NCBI GenBank assembly: GCA_021802775.1
Contig: JAJZRJ010000008.1
Span: 1 to 64,000, forward strand
Direction of reading: 5' to 3'
Length of the DNA stretch: 64,000 nt
Source: Deltaproteobacteria bacterium
GTDB lineage: Bacteria; Desulfobacterota; Desulfobulbia; Desulfobulbales; Desulfurivibrionaceae
Shown: in pieces, positions 42,610 through 52,577 of the stretch
How positions within the stretch are numbered: the stretch's first letter is position 1
How the letters are laid out: every line of letters starts with the position of its first letter
Notes under the pieces: model-generated
Told to the model about the DNA's origin: nothing
What the model saw: only the letters and a program-made list of their open reading frames with translations
Database searches by the model: none
Program-made: the position numbers and the translations under genes

Positions 42610-44379
42610 ATGGGTGGTGCATACCGGCAAGACCGCCAAGACACGGTGCAACGTGTCAAGGAGGCGGCTGACATCGTCGAGATCATCGGCGAACACGTCA
42701 GCCTGAAGCGCGCTGGCGTCAACCTCAAGGGCCTCTGCCCCTTCCATTCGGAAAAGACCCCCTCCTTTACCGTCCGCGCCGACCGCCAGACCTATCACTG
42801 CTTTGGCTGCGGCGAAGGCGGCGACGTCTTCAGCTTCATGATGCAGTACCACCGGATGAGCTTTGCCGAGGCGCTCAAGGAACTGGCGCGGCGCTACAAC
42901 GTGTCGCTGCCAGAGGATTCCGGTTCCACCGAGGAACTGGCCAAAGCCAAACAGCGCGAGGATCTGCATGCGGCCAACGACAAGGCCGCAACCCTCTATC
43001 ACGAACTGCTGCTCCACAGCCCCCAGGCCGAACCGGCCCGCCGGTATCTCGCCGAGCGCGGCATCCCGGCGGAATTCATCAGCCGCTTCCGGCTCGGCTA
43101 TGCCCCGGAGCAATGGGATTTTCTGGCCAAGACGCTGGCCAAGGAGAAAATCGCGCCGGCCATCGCCGCCGAGGCCGGGCTCCTGGTGGCCAAGGAAAAG
43201 GGCGGCCATTACGACCGCTTCCGCCAGCGGGTACTCTTCCCGATCCTGGGCCTCACCGGCCGGGTCGTCGGATTCGGCGGCCGCATCCTGGGCGAGGGTT
43301 CCCCGAAATACCTCAACTCGCCGGAAACCCCGATCTTCGACAAGGGCCGCACCCTCTTCGGCCTCCACCAGAACCGGGAGGCCATCCGCAAGAGCAGGAA
43401 ATGCCTGGTGGTGGAGGGCAATTTCGACCTGCTCTCCCTGGTGGTCCATGGCGTGGAAAACGTGGTGGCGCCACTCGGCACCGCGCTCACCGCCGCCCAT
43501 GTCCGCACCCTGCGTGGTTACTGCGACGAGGCCTACCTGCTCTTCGACGGCGACAGCGCCGGGCTCAAGGCTGCCATGCGGTCGGTGCCGCTTTTCCTGG
43601 GCGAACAACTCGGTGCCAAGGTGGTGGTGCTGCCGGACGGCCACGACCCGGACACCTTCATCCGCGCCCACGGCGAGAAAGGACTCAACGCCCTGCTCTC
43701 CAACGCCCAGTCGCTGCCGGAATTCGTCTTCGCTGCCCTGGCCCGCCAGCACGGCCTGGAGGTGGAGGGCAAAAGCCGCATTGTCCGCGAACTGCGCGCC
43801 ATCATCGCGGCTATCAGTGACCGCGATCTGCAGCGCACCCTCTTTGCCAACCACTTTGCCAAGAAACTGGAGGTGGCGCCGGAACTGCTGCTGGGCAGTG
43901 AGAGCGCAGCCAAAGCATCGCCGTCGCCCGTTGCCATGGGCTCCCGCCAGCCGAACCGCACCCTGACCAAGAACGAGGAGAAGCTCTTCGGCTTTCTGCT
44001 GGTGCATCCGGAGCACATCACCGAGTTTCTGGCCGCCGGCCTCGAAGAGTCCGTCACCAGCGACTTCGGCCGGGAAATTCTGCTGGCGTTCAAAGAGGCG
44101 CCAACCACCGCGGCCGGGCCGGAACGCATCCTCGACCTGATCCAGGGTCCGGAAAAATCGAGCCTTTCCCGCCTGCTGGTGACCACCCCGGCGTACGCCG
44201 ACGAGGTCAAAAACGAGGCCGTGCAGGAGATGCTCGCCTGGCTGAAAAAAAACAGTCTGCGGGCCAAGAAGGAACGACTCTTGCAAGGCATTTCCGCGGC
44301 TCATCAATCCCAGGACGAGGCATTGTGGCTGCGGCTTTTGGCGCAGAAAAAGGAGCTCGACGAGGCCATTAGGGGATGA
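42610..44379 (+). CDS. dnaG: DNA primase
   Basis: 589 residues. The ATG at 42610 is 7 nt after GGGAG; another ATG lies at 42604. Zinc-binding CHC2 domain (GLCPFHSEKTPSFTV and CFGCGEGGDVFSF), then the TOPRIM RNA-polymerase core (LVVEGNFDLLSL, CDEAYLLFDGDSAGLKA), then a C-terminal DnaB-interaction domain from about residue 440. It lies upstream of rpoD, part of the classic macromolecular-synthesis operon, but without rpsU. Confidence 0.96.
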   Translation: MGGAYRQDRQDTVQRVKEAADIVEIIGEHVSLKRAGVNLKGLCPFHSEKTPSFTVRADRQTYHCFGCGEGGDVFSFMMQYHRMSFAEALKELARRYNVSLPEDSGSTEELAKAKQREDLHAANDKAATLYHELLLHSPQAEPARRYLAERGIPAEFISRFRLGYAPEQWDFLAKTLAKEKIAPAIAAEAGLLVAKEKGGHYDRFRQRVLFPILGLTGRVVGFGGRILGEGSPKYLNSPETPIFDKGRTLFGLHQNREAIRKSRKCLVVEGNFDLLSLVVHGVENVVAPLGTALTAAHVRTLRGYCDEAYLLFDGDSAGLKAAMRSVPLFLGEQLGAKVVVLPDGHDPDTFIRAHGEKGLNALLSNAQSLPEFVFAALARQHGLEVEGKSRIVRELRAIIAAISDRDLQRTLFANHFAKKLEVAPELLLGSESAAKASPSPVAMGSRQPNRTLTKNEEKLFGFLLVHPEHITEFLAAGLEESVTSDFGREILLAFKEAPTTAAGPERILDLIQGPEKSSLSRLLVTTPAYADEVKNEAVQEMLAWLKKNSLRAKKERLLQGISAAHQSQDEALWLRLLAQKKELDEAIRG

Positions 44380-44439
44380 ACTTCGTGGTTGTTGCGGCAC
44401 GCGCCGCCCAAGGGAAATACTAGAGAGAGGAGACGGGAC

Positions 44440-46083
44440 GTGACGAAAAAAAAGCGCGCGGCAGTGGAGGACGAGGGCCTGATCGCCGAGGCCACCTCAC
44501 ACGAAGAGGAGGCCCTGTTCCACGAGGGCGGCCTCGACGCTGGCGATGCGGTGGATGAAACCGCGAGCTGGCTCATGGAAGAGGCCGACGACCTCCACCC
44601 CCTCTTCGAAGGCCGCGAGGGAGAGGCCGGAGACGAGGTGGCGGACCTCGACCTGGAGGGCACCACAAAGGCCGAGACCGAGGCGGATGCCGATCCGGAA
44701 CACGCCACCCTCGCCCGGGGGGATGACGCGTACACCATCCAGCTCGATCCGGTCAAGGTCTATCTCCAGGAAATGGGCGCGGTGCCGTTGCTCTCGCCGG
44801 AAGAGGAAACCAACATCGCCATCCGGATCGAGGAGGGTGAAAAGAGGATTCAGAACGCCCTCCTCACCACGCCGCCGGCCATCGAGTATCTGAAGGAAAT
44901 GGCCGAAAAGGTGCGCGAGGGCAAACGGGCGGTCACCGACCTGCTCCGCGGCCTGGACGAATCCGACGGCTCCGCCGTGGCCACGGCGGCCAAACGCTTT
45001 CTCTGGCAGGTGGCCGAGGCCGACCGGCTGGTGCGGGAACTCACTGCCCTCCGGCTCGACCTGATCCCTGCCAAAGGCAACAAGAGTGCCGCCCAGAAGA
45101 TCAAAACGCGCCTTACCCGCAACAATAAGGCGGTGGCCGCACTGTTCGAGGAAGACCGCGTCAGCGCCAAACATCTCAACGCCATCATCAAGCGGGTCCG
45201 CAAGTTGGAGAAAAAGCTGCGGCCCGAACCTGCCCTTGCCAAGGCCGGCACCGAGAAGTGCCGCGCCTACCGCTGCGGCTGTCTCAAGGCGCACCGCATT
45301 GACCATGAGACCCTGCACGAGATCCTCCTCGAAGTGACCGCGGGCGAAACCGCAAGCCGCGAGGCCAAAAACCTGCTGGTGCAGGCCAACCTGCGCCTGG
45401 TGGTGAGCGTGGCCAAGAAGTACGCCAACCGGGGCCTGCAATTGCTCGACCTGATCCAGGAGGGCAACATCGGGTTGATGAAGGCGGTGGAGAAATTCGA
45501 ATACCGCCGCGGCTACAAATTCAGCACCTACGCCACCTGGTGGATCAGACAGGCGATCACCCGGGCGATCGCCGACCAGGGCCGTACCATCCGCATCCCG
45601 GTGCACATGATCGACACCATCAACCGGCTCTTGAAGGGCGCCAAGGATTTTCTGCGCGAGACCGGCCGCGAGCCCACCCCGGAGGAGATGGCCGAACGGC
45701 TGGAGGTCGATCCCGGCAAGGTCAAGAACATCCTCAAGATCGCCAAGGAGCCGCTCTCCCTCGATACCCCGATCGGCAGCGGCGAGGACAGTTACCTTGC
45801 CGACTTCATCGAGGACTCCTCCACCCTGGCCCCGGACGAGGCGACCATGCTGGAAAATCTGCGGGTCAGCCTGCGCCGGGTACTGAAAACCCTCACCCCG
45901 CGCGAGGAGATGGTGCTGCGCATGCGCTTTGGCATCGATACCGCCGTGGACCTCACCCTCGAAGAGGTGGGCGAGAGCTTCTCGGTCACCCGCGAACGAA
46001 TCCGCCAGATCGAGGCCAAGGCGCTCAAGAAGCTGAAACACCCCTCGCGGCGCAACCTGCTTCATTCCTTTTACAACGATTAA
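44440..46083 (+). CDS. rpoD: RNA polymerase primary sigma factor (RpoD)
   Basis: 547 residues. GTG at 44440 follows AGGAG by 8 nt. An acidic N-terminus stands in for region 1.1; region 1.2 begins at [20 protein letters not shown]. Region 2 has [18 protein letters not shown] and [14 protein letters not shown], and region 4 has [20 protein letters not shown]. The non-conserved spacer between 1.2 and 2 contains an unusual cysteine cluster ([13 protein letters not shown], about residues 274-286) not typical of RpoD. It is 60 nt from dnaG. Confidence 0.96.
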   Translation: MTKKKRAAVEDEGLIAEATSHEEEALFHEGGLDAGDAVDETASWLMEEADDLHPLFEGREGEAGDEVADLDLEGTTKAETEADADPEHATLARGDDAYTIQLDPVKVYLQEMGAVPLLSPEEETNIAIRIEEGEKRIQNALLTTPPAIEYLKEMAEKVREGKRAVTDLLRGLDESDGSAVATAAKRFLWQVAEADRLVRELTALRLDLIPAKGNKSAAQKIKTRLTRNNKAVAALFEEDRVSAKHLNAIIKRVRKLEKKLRPEPALAKAGTEKCRAYRCGCLKAHRIDHETLHEILLEVTAGETASREAKNLLVQANLRLVVSVAKKYANRGLQLLDLIQEGNIGLMKAVEKFEYRRGYKFSTYATWWIRQAITRAIADQGRTIRIPVHMIDTINRLLKGAKDFLRETGREPTPEEMAERLEVDPGKVKNILKIAKEPLSLDTPIGSGEDSYLADFIEDSSTLAPDEATMLENLRVSLRRVLKTLTPREEMVLRMRFGIDTAVDLTLEEVGESFSVTRERIRQIEAKALKKLKHPSRRNLLHSFYND

Positions 46084-46103
46084 CCCACACGCTGGCCTTT
46101 GAC

Positions 46104-46135
46104 GACGGGATGCGGCATTGCAGCCGCATCCCGTC
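46104..46135 (+). terminator. Strong hairpin after rpoD
   Basis: A 13-bp stem, GACGGGATGCGGC with GCCGCATCCCGTC, and a 6-nt loop, 20 nt after the rpoD stop. There is no T-tract, so it may terminate inefficiently or protect the 3' end. Confidence 0.55.
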
Positions 46136-46231
46136 GCGCTTCTGCTCCGGCCCCCTTGACAGGCCCGGCCTGCCGCGGGCAAGATAGAAATCGATTGACA
46201 CCATGGCCATCCTGCCACTAGGCTGTGGCCC

Positions 46232-47371
46232 GTGCCCGACGGACCAGACAAAAAGGATTTTTATCGTAAAATCATGGCCTTACTTGACTGGCTCACCCTC
46301 ACCCTGACCCCTGGTTGCGGTCCCGCGACCGCCCGCCGCCTGCTCGACCACCTGGGCGAGACCGGCGCGGCCACCGCAACGCCCGCGACCATGGCCGGAG
46401 TTCCCGGCCTGCGGGAGGAGGTGCGCCGGCATCTGGGCGATCCGGCCATCCGACAGCGGGCAGCCGAGGAGCTGGAGCGCTGCCAGCGCGCGGGAGTAAA
46501 CCTGGTGGCCTGGGACGATCCACGCTATCCCGCCCTGCTCAAGGAAATCGCCAACCCGCCGCTGGTGCTTTACGTGAAAGGCGATGCCACCCTGCTTGCT
46601 GCTCCGGCCTTGGCGGTGGTCGGCGCTCGGGCCGCCACCTCCTATGGCCAGAAGATTGCCGGCGAGATCAGTGCGGGACTTGCCCGCCATGGCTTTACGG
46701 TGGTGAGTGGCCTGGCCCTTGGCATCGACGGCATGGCCCATCGCCATGCCCTGCGAGCCGGCGGCAAAACCATCGCCATACTCGGCTGCGGCGTCGATCT
46801 GCCCTACCCGGCCCAACACCGCGACCTCTACCAGGAGATCGCCGGCCAGGGTGCGCTGGTAAGCGACTATCCGCTGGGCACGCCGCCGGAAGGCTTCCGC
46901 TTCCCGGCCCGCAACCGAATCATCAGCGGGCTGTGCCGCGGGGTGGTGGTGATCGAGGCAGCCAAACACTCCGGCTCGCTCATCACGGCGGAATTGGCCA
47001 TGGAGCAGGGCCGCGAGGTCTTTGCCGTGCCCGGCCGGGTCGATTCGGCAAAAAGCGAGGGATGCCACCGCCTGATCCGCGAGGGCGCCACCCTCATTCA
47101 TACGGTGGCCGACATCCTCGTCGAACTCGACTATTCCGCACCGGTCGCGATCAAAGCACCCCGGCCGGCGGCCGCCACGCAGGAGCTGAGCGCCGAGGAG
47201 CAGTCCATTGTCGCCTGCCTGGAGGCGTACCCGAAGGACATCGACACCATCATCACCACCACCCGGCTCTCGGCCCAACGGGTGGCCACCCTGCTCCTCG
47301 GGCTGGAACTCAAAGGGGTGGTTGCCTCGCACCCCGGCCAACAATACCTGCGCCTCGGCGCCACCTCGTAA
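46232..47371 (+). CDS. dprA: DNA-processing protein DprA
   Basis: 379 residues from a GTG at 46232; an internal ATG at 46274 (MALLDWLTLT) is an equally good start. DprA loads RecA on incoming single-stranded DNA during transformation. N-terminal helical domain, Rossmann-like core with ALAVVGARAATSYGQ, VVSGLALGIDGMAHRHAL and FRFPARNRIISGL, and a C-terminal winged helix (LSAEEQSIVACLEAYPKDID). It is 23 nt upstream of topA. Confidence 0.94.
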   Translation: MPDGPDKKDFYRKIMALLDWLTLTLTPGCGPATARRLLDHLGETGAATATPATMAGVPGLREEVRRHLGDPAIRQRAAEELERCQRAGVNLVAWDDPRYPALLKEIANPPLVLYVKGDATLLAAPALAVVGARAATSYGQKIAGEISAGLARHGFTVVSGLALGIDGMAHRHALRAGGKTIAILGCGVDLPYPAQHRDLYQEIAGQGALVSDYPLGTPPEGFRFPARNRIISGLCRGVVVIEAAKHSGSLITAELAMEQGREVFAVPGRVDSAKSEGCHRLIREGATLIHTVADILVELDYSAPVAIKAPRPAAATQELSAEEQSIVACLEAYPKDIDTIITTTRLSAQRVATLLLGLELKGVVASHPGQQYLRLGATS

Positions 47372-47394
47372 CCAACGAAAGGTCACGCGTTTTT

Positions 47395-49698
47395 ATGGGA
47401 AAATCGCTTATCATCGTCGAATCGCCCGCCAAGGCCCGCACCCTGCAGAAATATCTGGGCAACGCCTATACGGTCAAGGCCTCGGTCGGCCACATCCGCG
47501 ACCTGCCGGTCAAGACCCTGGGGGTGGATGTCGAACACGACTTTGCCCCCAAGTACGTCACCATCAAGGGCAAGAGCAAGGTCATCGGCGAGTTGCAAAG
47601 CGCCGCCGCCAAGGCCGACGCCATCTACCTGGCCCCCGACCCGGACCGCGAGGGCGAGGCCATTGCCCACCACATCGCCGAAACCCTGGGCGAGATCAAA
47701 AAACCGGTCCACCGGGTGCTCTTTCACGAATTGACCAAGAAGGCGATCCTCGCGGCCCTGGAGCAGGCCACCACCATCAACCAGCATCTCTTCGAGGCGC
47801 AGCAGGCCCGCCGCATCCTCGACCGGCTGGTCGGCTACCAGATCTCGCCGCTGCTGTGGGACAAGGTCCGCCGGGGGCTCTCCGCCGGCCGGGTGCAGTC
47901 GGTGGCGGTGCGCATGGTCTGCGAGCGGGAGGAGGAGATCAGCCGCTTCGTGACCGAGGAGTATTGGACCATCGCCGCCCGGCTGGAGGGCAAGACGCCG
48001 CCGCCCTTTATGGCGCAGCTTGAGAGCATCGGCGGCAAGAAAATCGACCACCGCAAGGAAAAGATCGGCGACGAGGCCACGGCGCAACACCACGCCAAGG
48101 CGCTTAAAGACGCCACCTACACGGTCGACAAGGTGGAAAAGAAGGAAAAGCGGCGATTCCCGAGCCCGCCCTTCATCACCTCCACCCTGCAGATGGACGC
48201 CAACCGCAAGCTCCGCTTCACCGCCAAGAAGACCATGTCGCTGGCCCAGCGCCTCTACGAGGGCATCGAACTGGGCGATGAGGGCCCCACCGGTCTCATC
48301 ACCTACATGCGGACCGATTCGACCCGGATCAACGACGAGGCCGTGGCTGCGGTGCGCGACCATATCGCGGCCCGGCACGGCGCGGCCTTTCTGCCCGGCA
48401 AGCCCACGGTCTACAAGACCAAGAAATCGGCCCAGGACGCCCACGAGGCGATCCGGCCCACCGACATCAGCAAGACGCCGGAGAGCCTGGCCCCCTACCT
48501 CGACAAGGACATGCTGGCACTCTACACCCTGGTCTGGAAACGCTTTGTCGCCTGCCAGATGGCGCCAGCCATCTATGACCAGACCACCATCCAGATCGCG
48601 GCGGGCGACTATGGCCTCAAGGCCGTGGGCTCCATCATGCGTTTCCTGGGCTTCATGACCCTCTACGTGGAATCAACCGACGAGGCCGAAGGCGGCGAGA
48701 CGGAGAGCGAAAACGAGGCCGCCCTGCCGGACCTGAAAAAGGGCGATACCCTGCGGCTCCTCGATCTTGCGCCCAAGCAGCACTTCACCCAGCCGCCGCC
48801 CCGCTACACCGAGGCAACGCTGGTCAAGGCCCTGGAAGAAAACGGGGTCGGCCGGCCGAGCACCTATGCCGCCATCATCTCCACCATCCAGGAAAAGGAA
48901 TACGTCACCCTGGCCCAGCGCAAGTTCATGCCCACCGATCTGGGCAAGCTGGTGAACGAGCTGCTGGTTGCCCATTTCCCCGGGGTGATGGACATCGACT
49001 TCACCGCCTCCATGGAGGAAAACCTCGATGCCATCGAGTCGGGCAAGGCGAAGTGGGTCAAGGTGTTGCGCGATTTCTACGGCCCCTTCAGCCAGACCCT
49101 CGACAAGGCCAGGGAGGAGATGAAGTCGGTGAAGCGGAGCGCCATTCCCACCGAAATTCCCTGCGCCCTCTGCGACGGCAAGATGGTGATCAAATGGGGC
49201 AAGAACGGCGAATTCCTTGCCTGCGAGAACTTTCCCACCTGCAAACACACCCAGAATTTCACCCGCAACGAGGAGGGGGCCATCGTGCCGGTGGCGCCGG
49301 AACAACCGGAAGAGTCCGGCGAGGTCTGCGAAAAATGCGGCCAGCCGCTGGTCTATCGCCAAGGACGCTACGGTAAATTTCTCGCCTGCTCGGGCTACCC
49401 GAAATGCAAGAACGTCCGCGCCCTGTCCACCGGGGTGCCCTGCCCGGAACCCGGCTGCGACGGCGAACTGGTGCAGAAGATCTCCAAACGCGGCAAGGTC
49501 TTCTACAGCTGCGGCCACTACCCTAAATGCACCTTTGCCCTGTGGGACAAGCCGGTCAAGGAACCCTGCCCGCTCTGCGGCTCCCCCTATCTCCTGGAAA
49601 AGGAGAGCAAAAAGAGTGGCCTTGCTTGGCGCTGTCCCAATAAAGCCTGTAGCTACACCCGCAAGTTCGATGACGAAGACGGTTCCACGGAAGGATAA
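47395..49698 (+). CDS. topA: DNA topoisomerase I
   Basis: 767 residues from the ATG at 47395. Type IA enzyme relaxing negative supercoils. TOPRIM motif (SLIIVESPAKARTLQKYLG, DPDREGEAIAHHI), active-site Tyr in LITYMRTDSTR and GRPSTYAAIISTIQ, and C-terminal zinc ribbons at CALCDGKM, CEKCGQPL, CPEPGCDG and CPLCGSPY. The dprA-topA order is common in bacteria. Complete. Confidence 0.97.
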   Translation: MGKSLIIVESPAKARTLQKYLGNAYTVKASVGHIRDLPVKTLGVDVEHDFAPKYVTIKGKSKVIGELQSAAAKADAIYLAPDPDREGEAIAHHIAETLGEIKKPVHRVLFHELTKKAILAALEQATTINQHLFEAQQARRILDRLVGYQISPLLWDKVRRGLSAGRVQSVAVRMVCEREEEISRFVTEEYWTIAARLEGKTPPPFMAQLESIGGKKIDHRKEKIGDEATAQHHAKALKDATYTVDKVEKKEKRRFPSPPFITSTLQMDANRKLRFTAKKTMSLAQRLYEGIELGDEGPTGLITYMRTDSTRINDEAVAAVRDHIAARHGAAFLPGKPTVYKTKKSAQDAHEAIRPTDISKTPESLAPYLDKDMLALYTLVWKRFVACQMAPAIYDQTTIQIAAGDYGLKAVGSIMRFLGFMTLYVESTDEAEGGETESENEAALPDLKKGDTLRLLDLAPKQHFTQPPPRYTEATLVKALEENGVGRPSTYAAIISTIQEKEYVTLAQRKFMPTDLGKLVNELLVAHFPGVMDIDFTASMEENLDAIESGKAKWVKVLRDFYGPFSQTLDKAREEMKSVKRSAIPTEIPCALCDGKMVIKWGKNGEFLACENFPTCKHTQNFTRNEEGAIVPVAPEQPEESGEVCEKCGQPLVYRQGRYGKFLACSGYPKCKNVRALSTGVPCPEPGCDGELVQKISKRGKVFYSCGHYPKCTFALWDKPVKEPCPLCGSPYLLEKESKKSGLAWRCPNKACSYTRKFDDEDGSTEG

Positions 49699-49735
49699 CC
49701 TGCCGGTCGGCCAGGCTTTTTATTTTTTTCTTGAG
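49699..49735 (+). terminator. Probable topA terminator
   Basis: CTGCCG and CGG-C-CAG pair with one bulge, followed by GCTTTTTATTTTTTTC. The stem is short but the long T-rich run just after the stop fits termination. Confidence 0.6.
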
Positions 49736-49753
49736 GGGCGGGCCTTTTTTGCT

Positions 49754-49780
49754 TAACCTTGTTTTCAGGCAACCCGATAA
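49754..49780 (+). promoter_or_regulatory. FliA (sigma-28) type flagellar promoter
   Basis: TAACCTTG (49754-49761), exactly 11 nt, then CCCGATAA (49773-49780). The -10 block matches 7 of 8 bases of GCCGATAA and the -35 block 5 of 8 of TAAAGTTT, with the consensus spacing. It faces the flagellar rod-like gene starting at 49829. Confidence 0.7.
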
Positions 49781-49828
49781 GAAAATTGAAAAGGGAAAGT
49801 GTGCGCTGATTGCGCCAAGGAGCATGCC

Positions 49829-50182
49829 ATGGTTTCAGGAATCCACGCCGCCCTTTCCGGCCTGATGGCCCTGCAGCAGAAGGTAGAATCTACTGCCCAC
49901 AATACGGCCAATGTCGACACCGACGGCTACAAGAAAACCGTCGTCACCCTGACCGAACAGGCGCCGCAAGGAGTCACCGCCCAGGCCGCCACCGTCAACA
50001 CCCCTGGCCCCATGGTCTATGAGCAGACCGGCGAGGGCGAGACCCTGGTGGAACAGTCCAACGTGGAGCTGACCGAGGAACTGCCCAACCTGATGCTGAG
50101 CCGCCGTTTCTTCCAGGCCAACCTCAAGACCGTGCAGACCGAGGACGCCATGCTCGGCGACCTGCTGGACACCCTGGGCTGA
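49829..50182 (+). CDS. Orphan flagellar rod/hook-like protein
   Basis: 117 residues. The ATG at 49829 is 6 nt from AAGGAG. The N-terminus SGIHAALSGLMALQQKVEST then AHNTANVDTDGYKK matches the N-terminal helix and NxAN motif of flagellar rod, hook and hook-basal proteins. The C-terminus (VELTEELPNLMLSRRFFQAN, LKTVQTEDAMLGDLLDTLG) matches the FlgG/FlgE C-terminal helix. The central domain is almost absent, so the protein is little more than the two self-assembly helices. No other flagellar gene is nearby. Confidence 0.82.
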   Translation: MVSGIHAALSGLMALQQKVESTAHNTANVDTDGYKKTVVTLTEQAPQGVTAQAATVNTPGPMVYEQTGEGETLVEQSNVELTEELPNLMLSRRFFQANLKTVQTEDAMLGDLLDTLG

Positions 50183-50207
50183 TTCGCCACCGCAACCAGG
50201 AAACAAC

Positions 50208-50239
50208 AAAGCCCGTTCTCCGCAGGGGGAACGGGCTTT
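50208..50239. terminator. Bidirectional terminator between rod-like gene and pyrC
   Basis: AAAGCCCGTTC and GAACGGGCTTT form an 11-bp stem with a 10-nt loop, flanked by A and T residues, between convergent genes. Confidence 0.88.
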
Positions 50240-50255
50240 TTACGTGACGCCGCGC

Positions 50256-51542
50256 TCAGCGTCGGCAGGTCACGCGGCCGGCGCACAGGGTGAGCACGGC
50301 CCGCCCCTCCAGTTCCCATCCCAGAAAGGGCGAGTTCCGGCTCTTCGAATGGATATCCGCCTCGGTGAAAACGAAACGCGCCTCCGGGTCGATCACCGTC
50401 ACATCCGCCGCCGCACCGGGCGAAAGCGTGCCGCCCGCCACCCCGAGGATGCGGGCCGGATCGAGGCTCATCACCTCCACCAGCCGGCGCGGGGTCAAAA
50501 CACCGTCGCGCACCAAGGCCAGGGCCAGCGGCAGGGAGGTCTCCAGGCCGATGATACCGTTGGCCGCCAGATCGAACTCCACCTCCTTTTCCGACTCGCT
50601 GTGCGGCGCATGATCGGTGGCGATGGCATCGAGAGTGCCATCGGCCAATCCGGCGCGAATGGCCGCCACGTCATCGGCGGTACGCAGGGGCGGATTCATC
50701 TTGGCCCGGGTATTGTAGCGGTCCACCGCTGCCTCGGTGAGGGAAAAATAATGGGGTGCGGTCTCGGCCGTCACCCGGCAGCCTTGCGCCTTGGCCCGGC
50801 GGATGAGGTCCACCGACTCGCGGGTGCTGACATGGGCGACGTGCAGCGGCCGGCCGGTATAACGCGCCAGCGCAAGATCGCGGTAGACCATGATCTCTTC
50901 GGCGACGCGGGGGATGCCGCGCAGTCCCAGCCGGGTGGCGAGCGGCCCCTCGTTCATCACCCCGTTTTCACTGAGGCTCAGCTCCTCGGCATGGGAGATC
51001 ACCAGCAATTCGTGGTTGGCCCCGTACTCCATGGCACGGCGCATAAGCTGACTGTTGCTCACCGGCCGGCCGTCGTCGGTGACCGCCACCACGCCGGCGC
51101 GTCGCATTTCGCCTAACGGGGCCAACGACTCGCCCTGCATTCCCCGACTGATCGCCCCGACCGGATAGACCCGGGCCGATCCCTCCCGCGCCTTGGCCAG
51201 AATGAGTGCGGTGACCGCCTCGCTGTCATTCACCGGCCTGGTGTTGGGCATGCAGGCCACGGCGGTAAACCCGCCGGCTGCCGCTGCCTTGGTCCCGGTA
51301 ACGATGGTTTCTTTATATTCCTCACCCGGCTCCCGCAGATGAACATGCATATCGATAAGTCCGGGCACGATCCATTTGCCGGCTGCATCAACGATCTCGG
51401 CACCGGCAGTGCGCGCCGCCGGCGCGCGGCCAGGAAAGACGCCGGCAACGAGCCCGCCCTCGATGAGCACATCACCTTGGACATCAAGGTTGTTCGCCGG
51501 ATCGATGATTCTCCCGCCTGCGAGCAGCAACGCCTGACTCAT
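50256..51542 (-). CDS. pyrC: Dihydroorotase
   Basis: 428 residues. Zinc amidohydrolase of pyrimidine synthesis. Metal site [17 protein letters not shown], substrate region [15 protein letters not shown], further ligands in [11 protein letters not shown] and [12 protein letters not shown], and catalytic Asp in [16 protein letters not shown]. The HVHLREPG form marks class I dihydroorotase. It lies 5 nt after pyrB. Confidence 0.97.
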   Translation of the reverse strand: MSQALLLAGGRIIDPANNLDVQGDVLIEGGLVAGVFPGRAPAARTAGAEIVDAAGKWIVPGLIDMHVHLREPGEEYKETIVTGTKAAAAGGFTAVACMPNTRPVNDSEAVTALILAKAREGSARVYPVGAISRGMQGESLAPLGEMRRAGVVAVTDDGRPVSNSQLMRRAMEYGANHELLVISHAEELSLSENGVMNEGPLATRLGLRGIPRVAEEIMVYRDLALARYTGRPLHVAHVSTRESVDLIRRAKAQGCRVTAETAPHYFSLTEAAVDRYNTRAKMNPPLRTADDVAAIRAGLADGTLDAIATDHAPHSESEKEVEFDLAANGIIGLETSLPLALALVRDGVLTPRRLVEVMSLDPARILGVAGGTLSPGAAADVTVIDPEARFVFTEADIHSKSRNSPFLGWELEGRAVLTLCAGRVTCRR

Positions 51543-51547
51543 AAACC

Positions 51548-52480
51548 TCAGTCGCCTCCCATGATCAGATAGAGCAGGGCCATGCGCACCGCCACCCCGT
51601 TGGTAACCTGATCGAGAATCACTGATCGCGGCCCGTCCGCGACCTGCGGGTCAATCTCCACCCCGCGGTTGATCGGTCCGGGGTGCATGATCAGGGCATC
51701 GGGCTTGGCCAGATCGGCCACGGACCGACTGATCCCGAAAAAGGTCGCGTATTCGCGCAGCGAAGGGAAAAGCGGGTCCTGCTGCCGCTCCTTCTGGATG
51801 CGCAGGGCCATCACCACATCGGCATTGGCCACCGCTTCCCGCACCGAAGGCACGACCGTGGCGCCCATCTCTTCAATACCTTGAGGAATCAGGGTAGCCG
51901 GGCCGCTGACACAGACCTGGGCGTCCATCTTGCTAAAGCCGATGATGTCGGAGTGCGCCACCCGACTATGGGCAATATCGCCGATGATCGCCACCTTAAG
52001 CCCCTCAAGCCGCCCCTTCTTTTCCTGCACGGTCATCAGGTCGAGCAATCCCTGGCTGGGGTGCTCGTGGGTGCCGTCGCCGGCATTGATCACCGAGGCG
52101 TTGATGTGGTTGGCCAGCAGGCGGGCGGAACCGGAACGGGAGTGGCGGATGATGATACAGTCCGGATTCATGGCCGCGAGATTTTTCGCGGTGTCGATCA
52201 GGGTCTCGCCCTTGGCGGTACTGCTGCCGGAATTGGATATATTGAAGGTGTCGGCGCTCATGCGCTTGGCCGCCACTTCAAAGGAAAGGCGGGTTCTGGT
52301 GCTGGGCTCGAAAAAGAGATTGATGACCGTCTTACCCCGCAGGGCCGGCACCTTCTTGATGGCGCGCTGGGAAATTTCCTTGAAGGAAGAGGCGGTCTGC
52401 AGGACCACATTGATGTCGGCCGGCGAGAGATCGGCCAGACTCAGGACATGCTTGTGCGGAAAGGGCTGGTCAGTTGCCAT
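51548..52480 (-). CDS. pyrB: Aspartate carbamoyltransferase catalytic chain
   Basis: 310 residues. Carbamoyl-phosphate loop [19 protein letters not shown], middle motif [18 protein letters not shown] and C-terminal [13 protein letters not shown]. Commits to pyrimidine synthesis. No regulatory chain (pyrI) is adjacent; the pyrB-pyrC pair matches the form where dihydroorotase partners the catalytic chain. Confidence 0.97.
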   Translation of the reverse strand: MATDQPFPHKHVLSLADLSPADINVVLQTASSFKEISQRAIKKVPALRGKTVINLFFEPSTRTRLSFEVAAKRMSADTFNISNSGSSTAKGETLIDTAKNLAAMNPDCIIIRHSRSGSARLLANHINASVINAGDGTHEHPSQGLLDLMTVQEKKGRLEGLKVAIIGDIAHSRVAHSDIIGFSKMDAQVCVSGPATLIPQGIEEMGATVVPSVREAVANADVVMALRIQKERQQDPLFPSLREYATFFGISRSVADLAKPDALIMHPGPINRGVEIDPQVADGPRSVILDQVTNGVAVRMALLYLIMGGD

Positions 52481-52577
52481 GCTCCACCTTGCGCCGTGAG
52501 CGCCTCTCCTCGAATACCCGGAGGCCGGCCACTCTCAAATCGCTCTTATGAAGAAGCGGCCCGCAGGCCGCGTGGAT

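Noticed and set aside
46156-46190. TTGACA after rpoD as a dprA promoter
   Set aside because: No acceptable -10 at 16-18 nt; the region is GC-rich and the match may be chance.
46315-47394. Long in-frame extension upstream of topA
   Set aside because: It is an alternate frame of dprA; the conserved TopA N-terminus starts at 47395.
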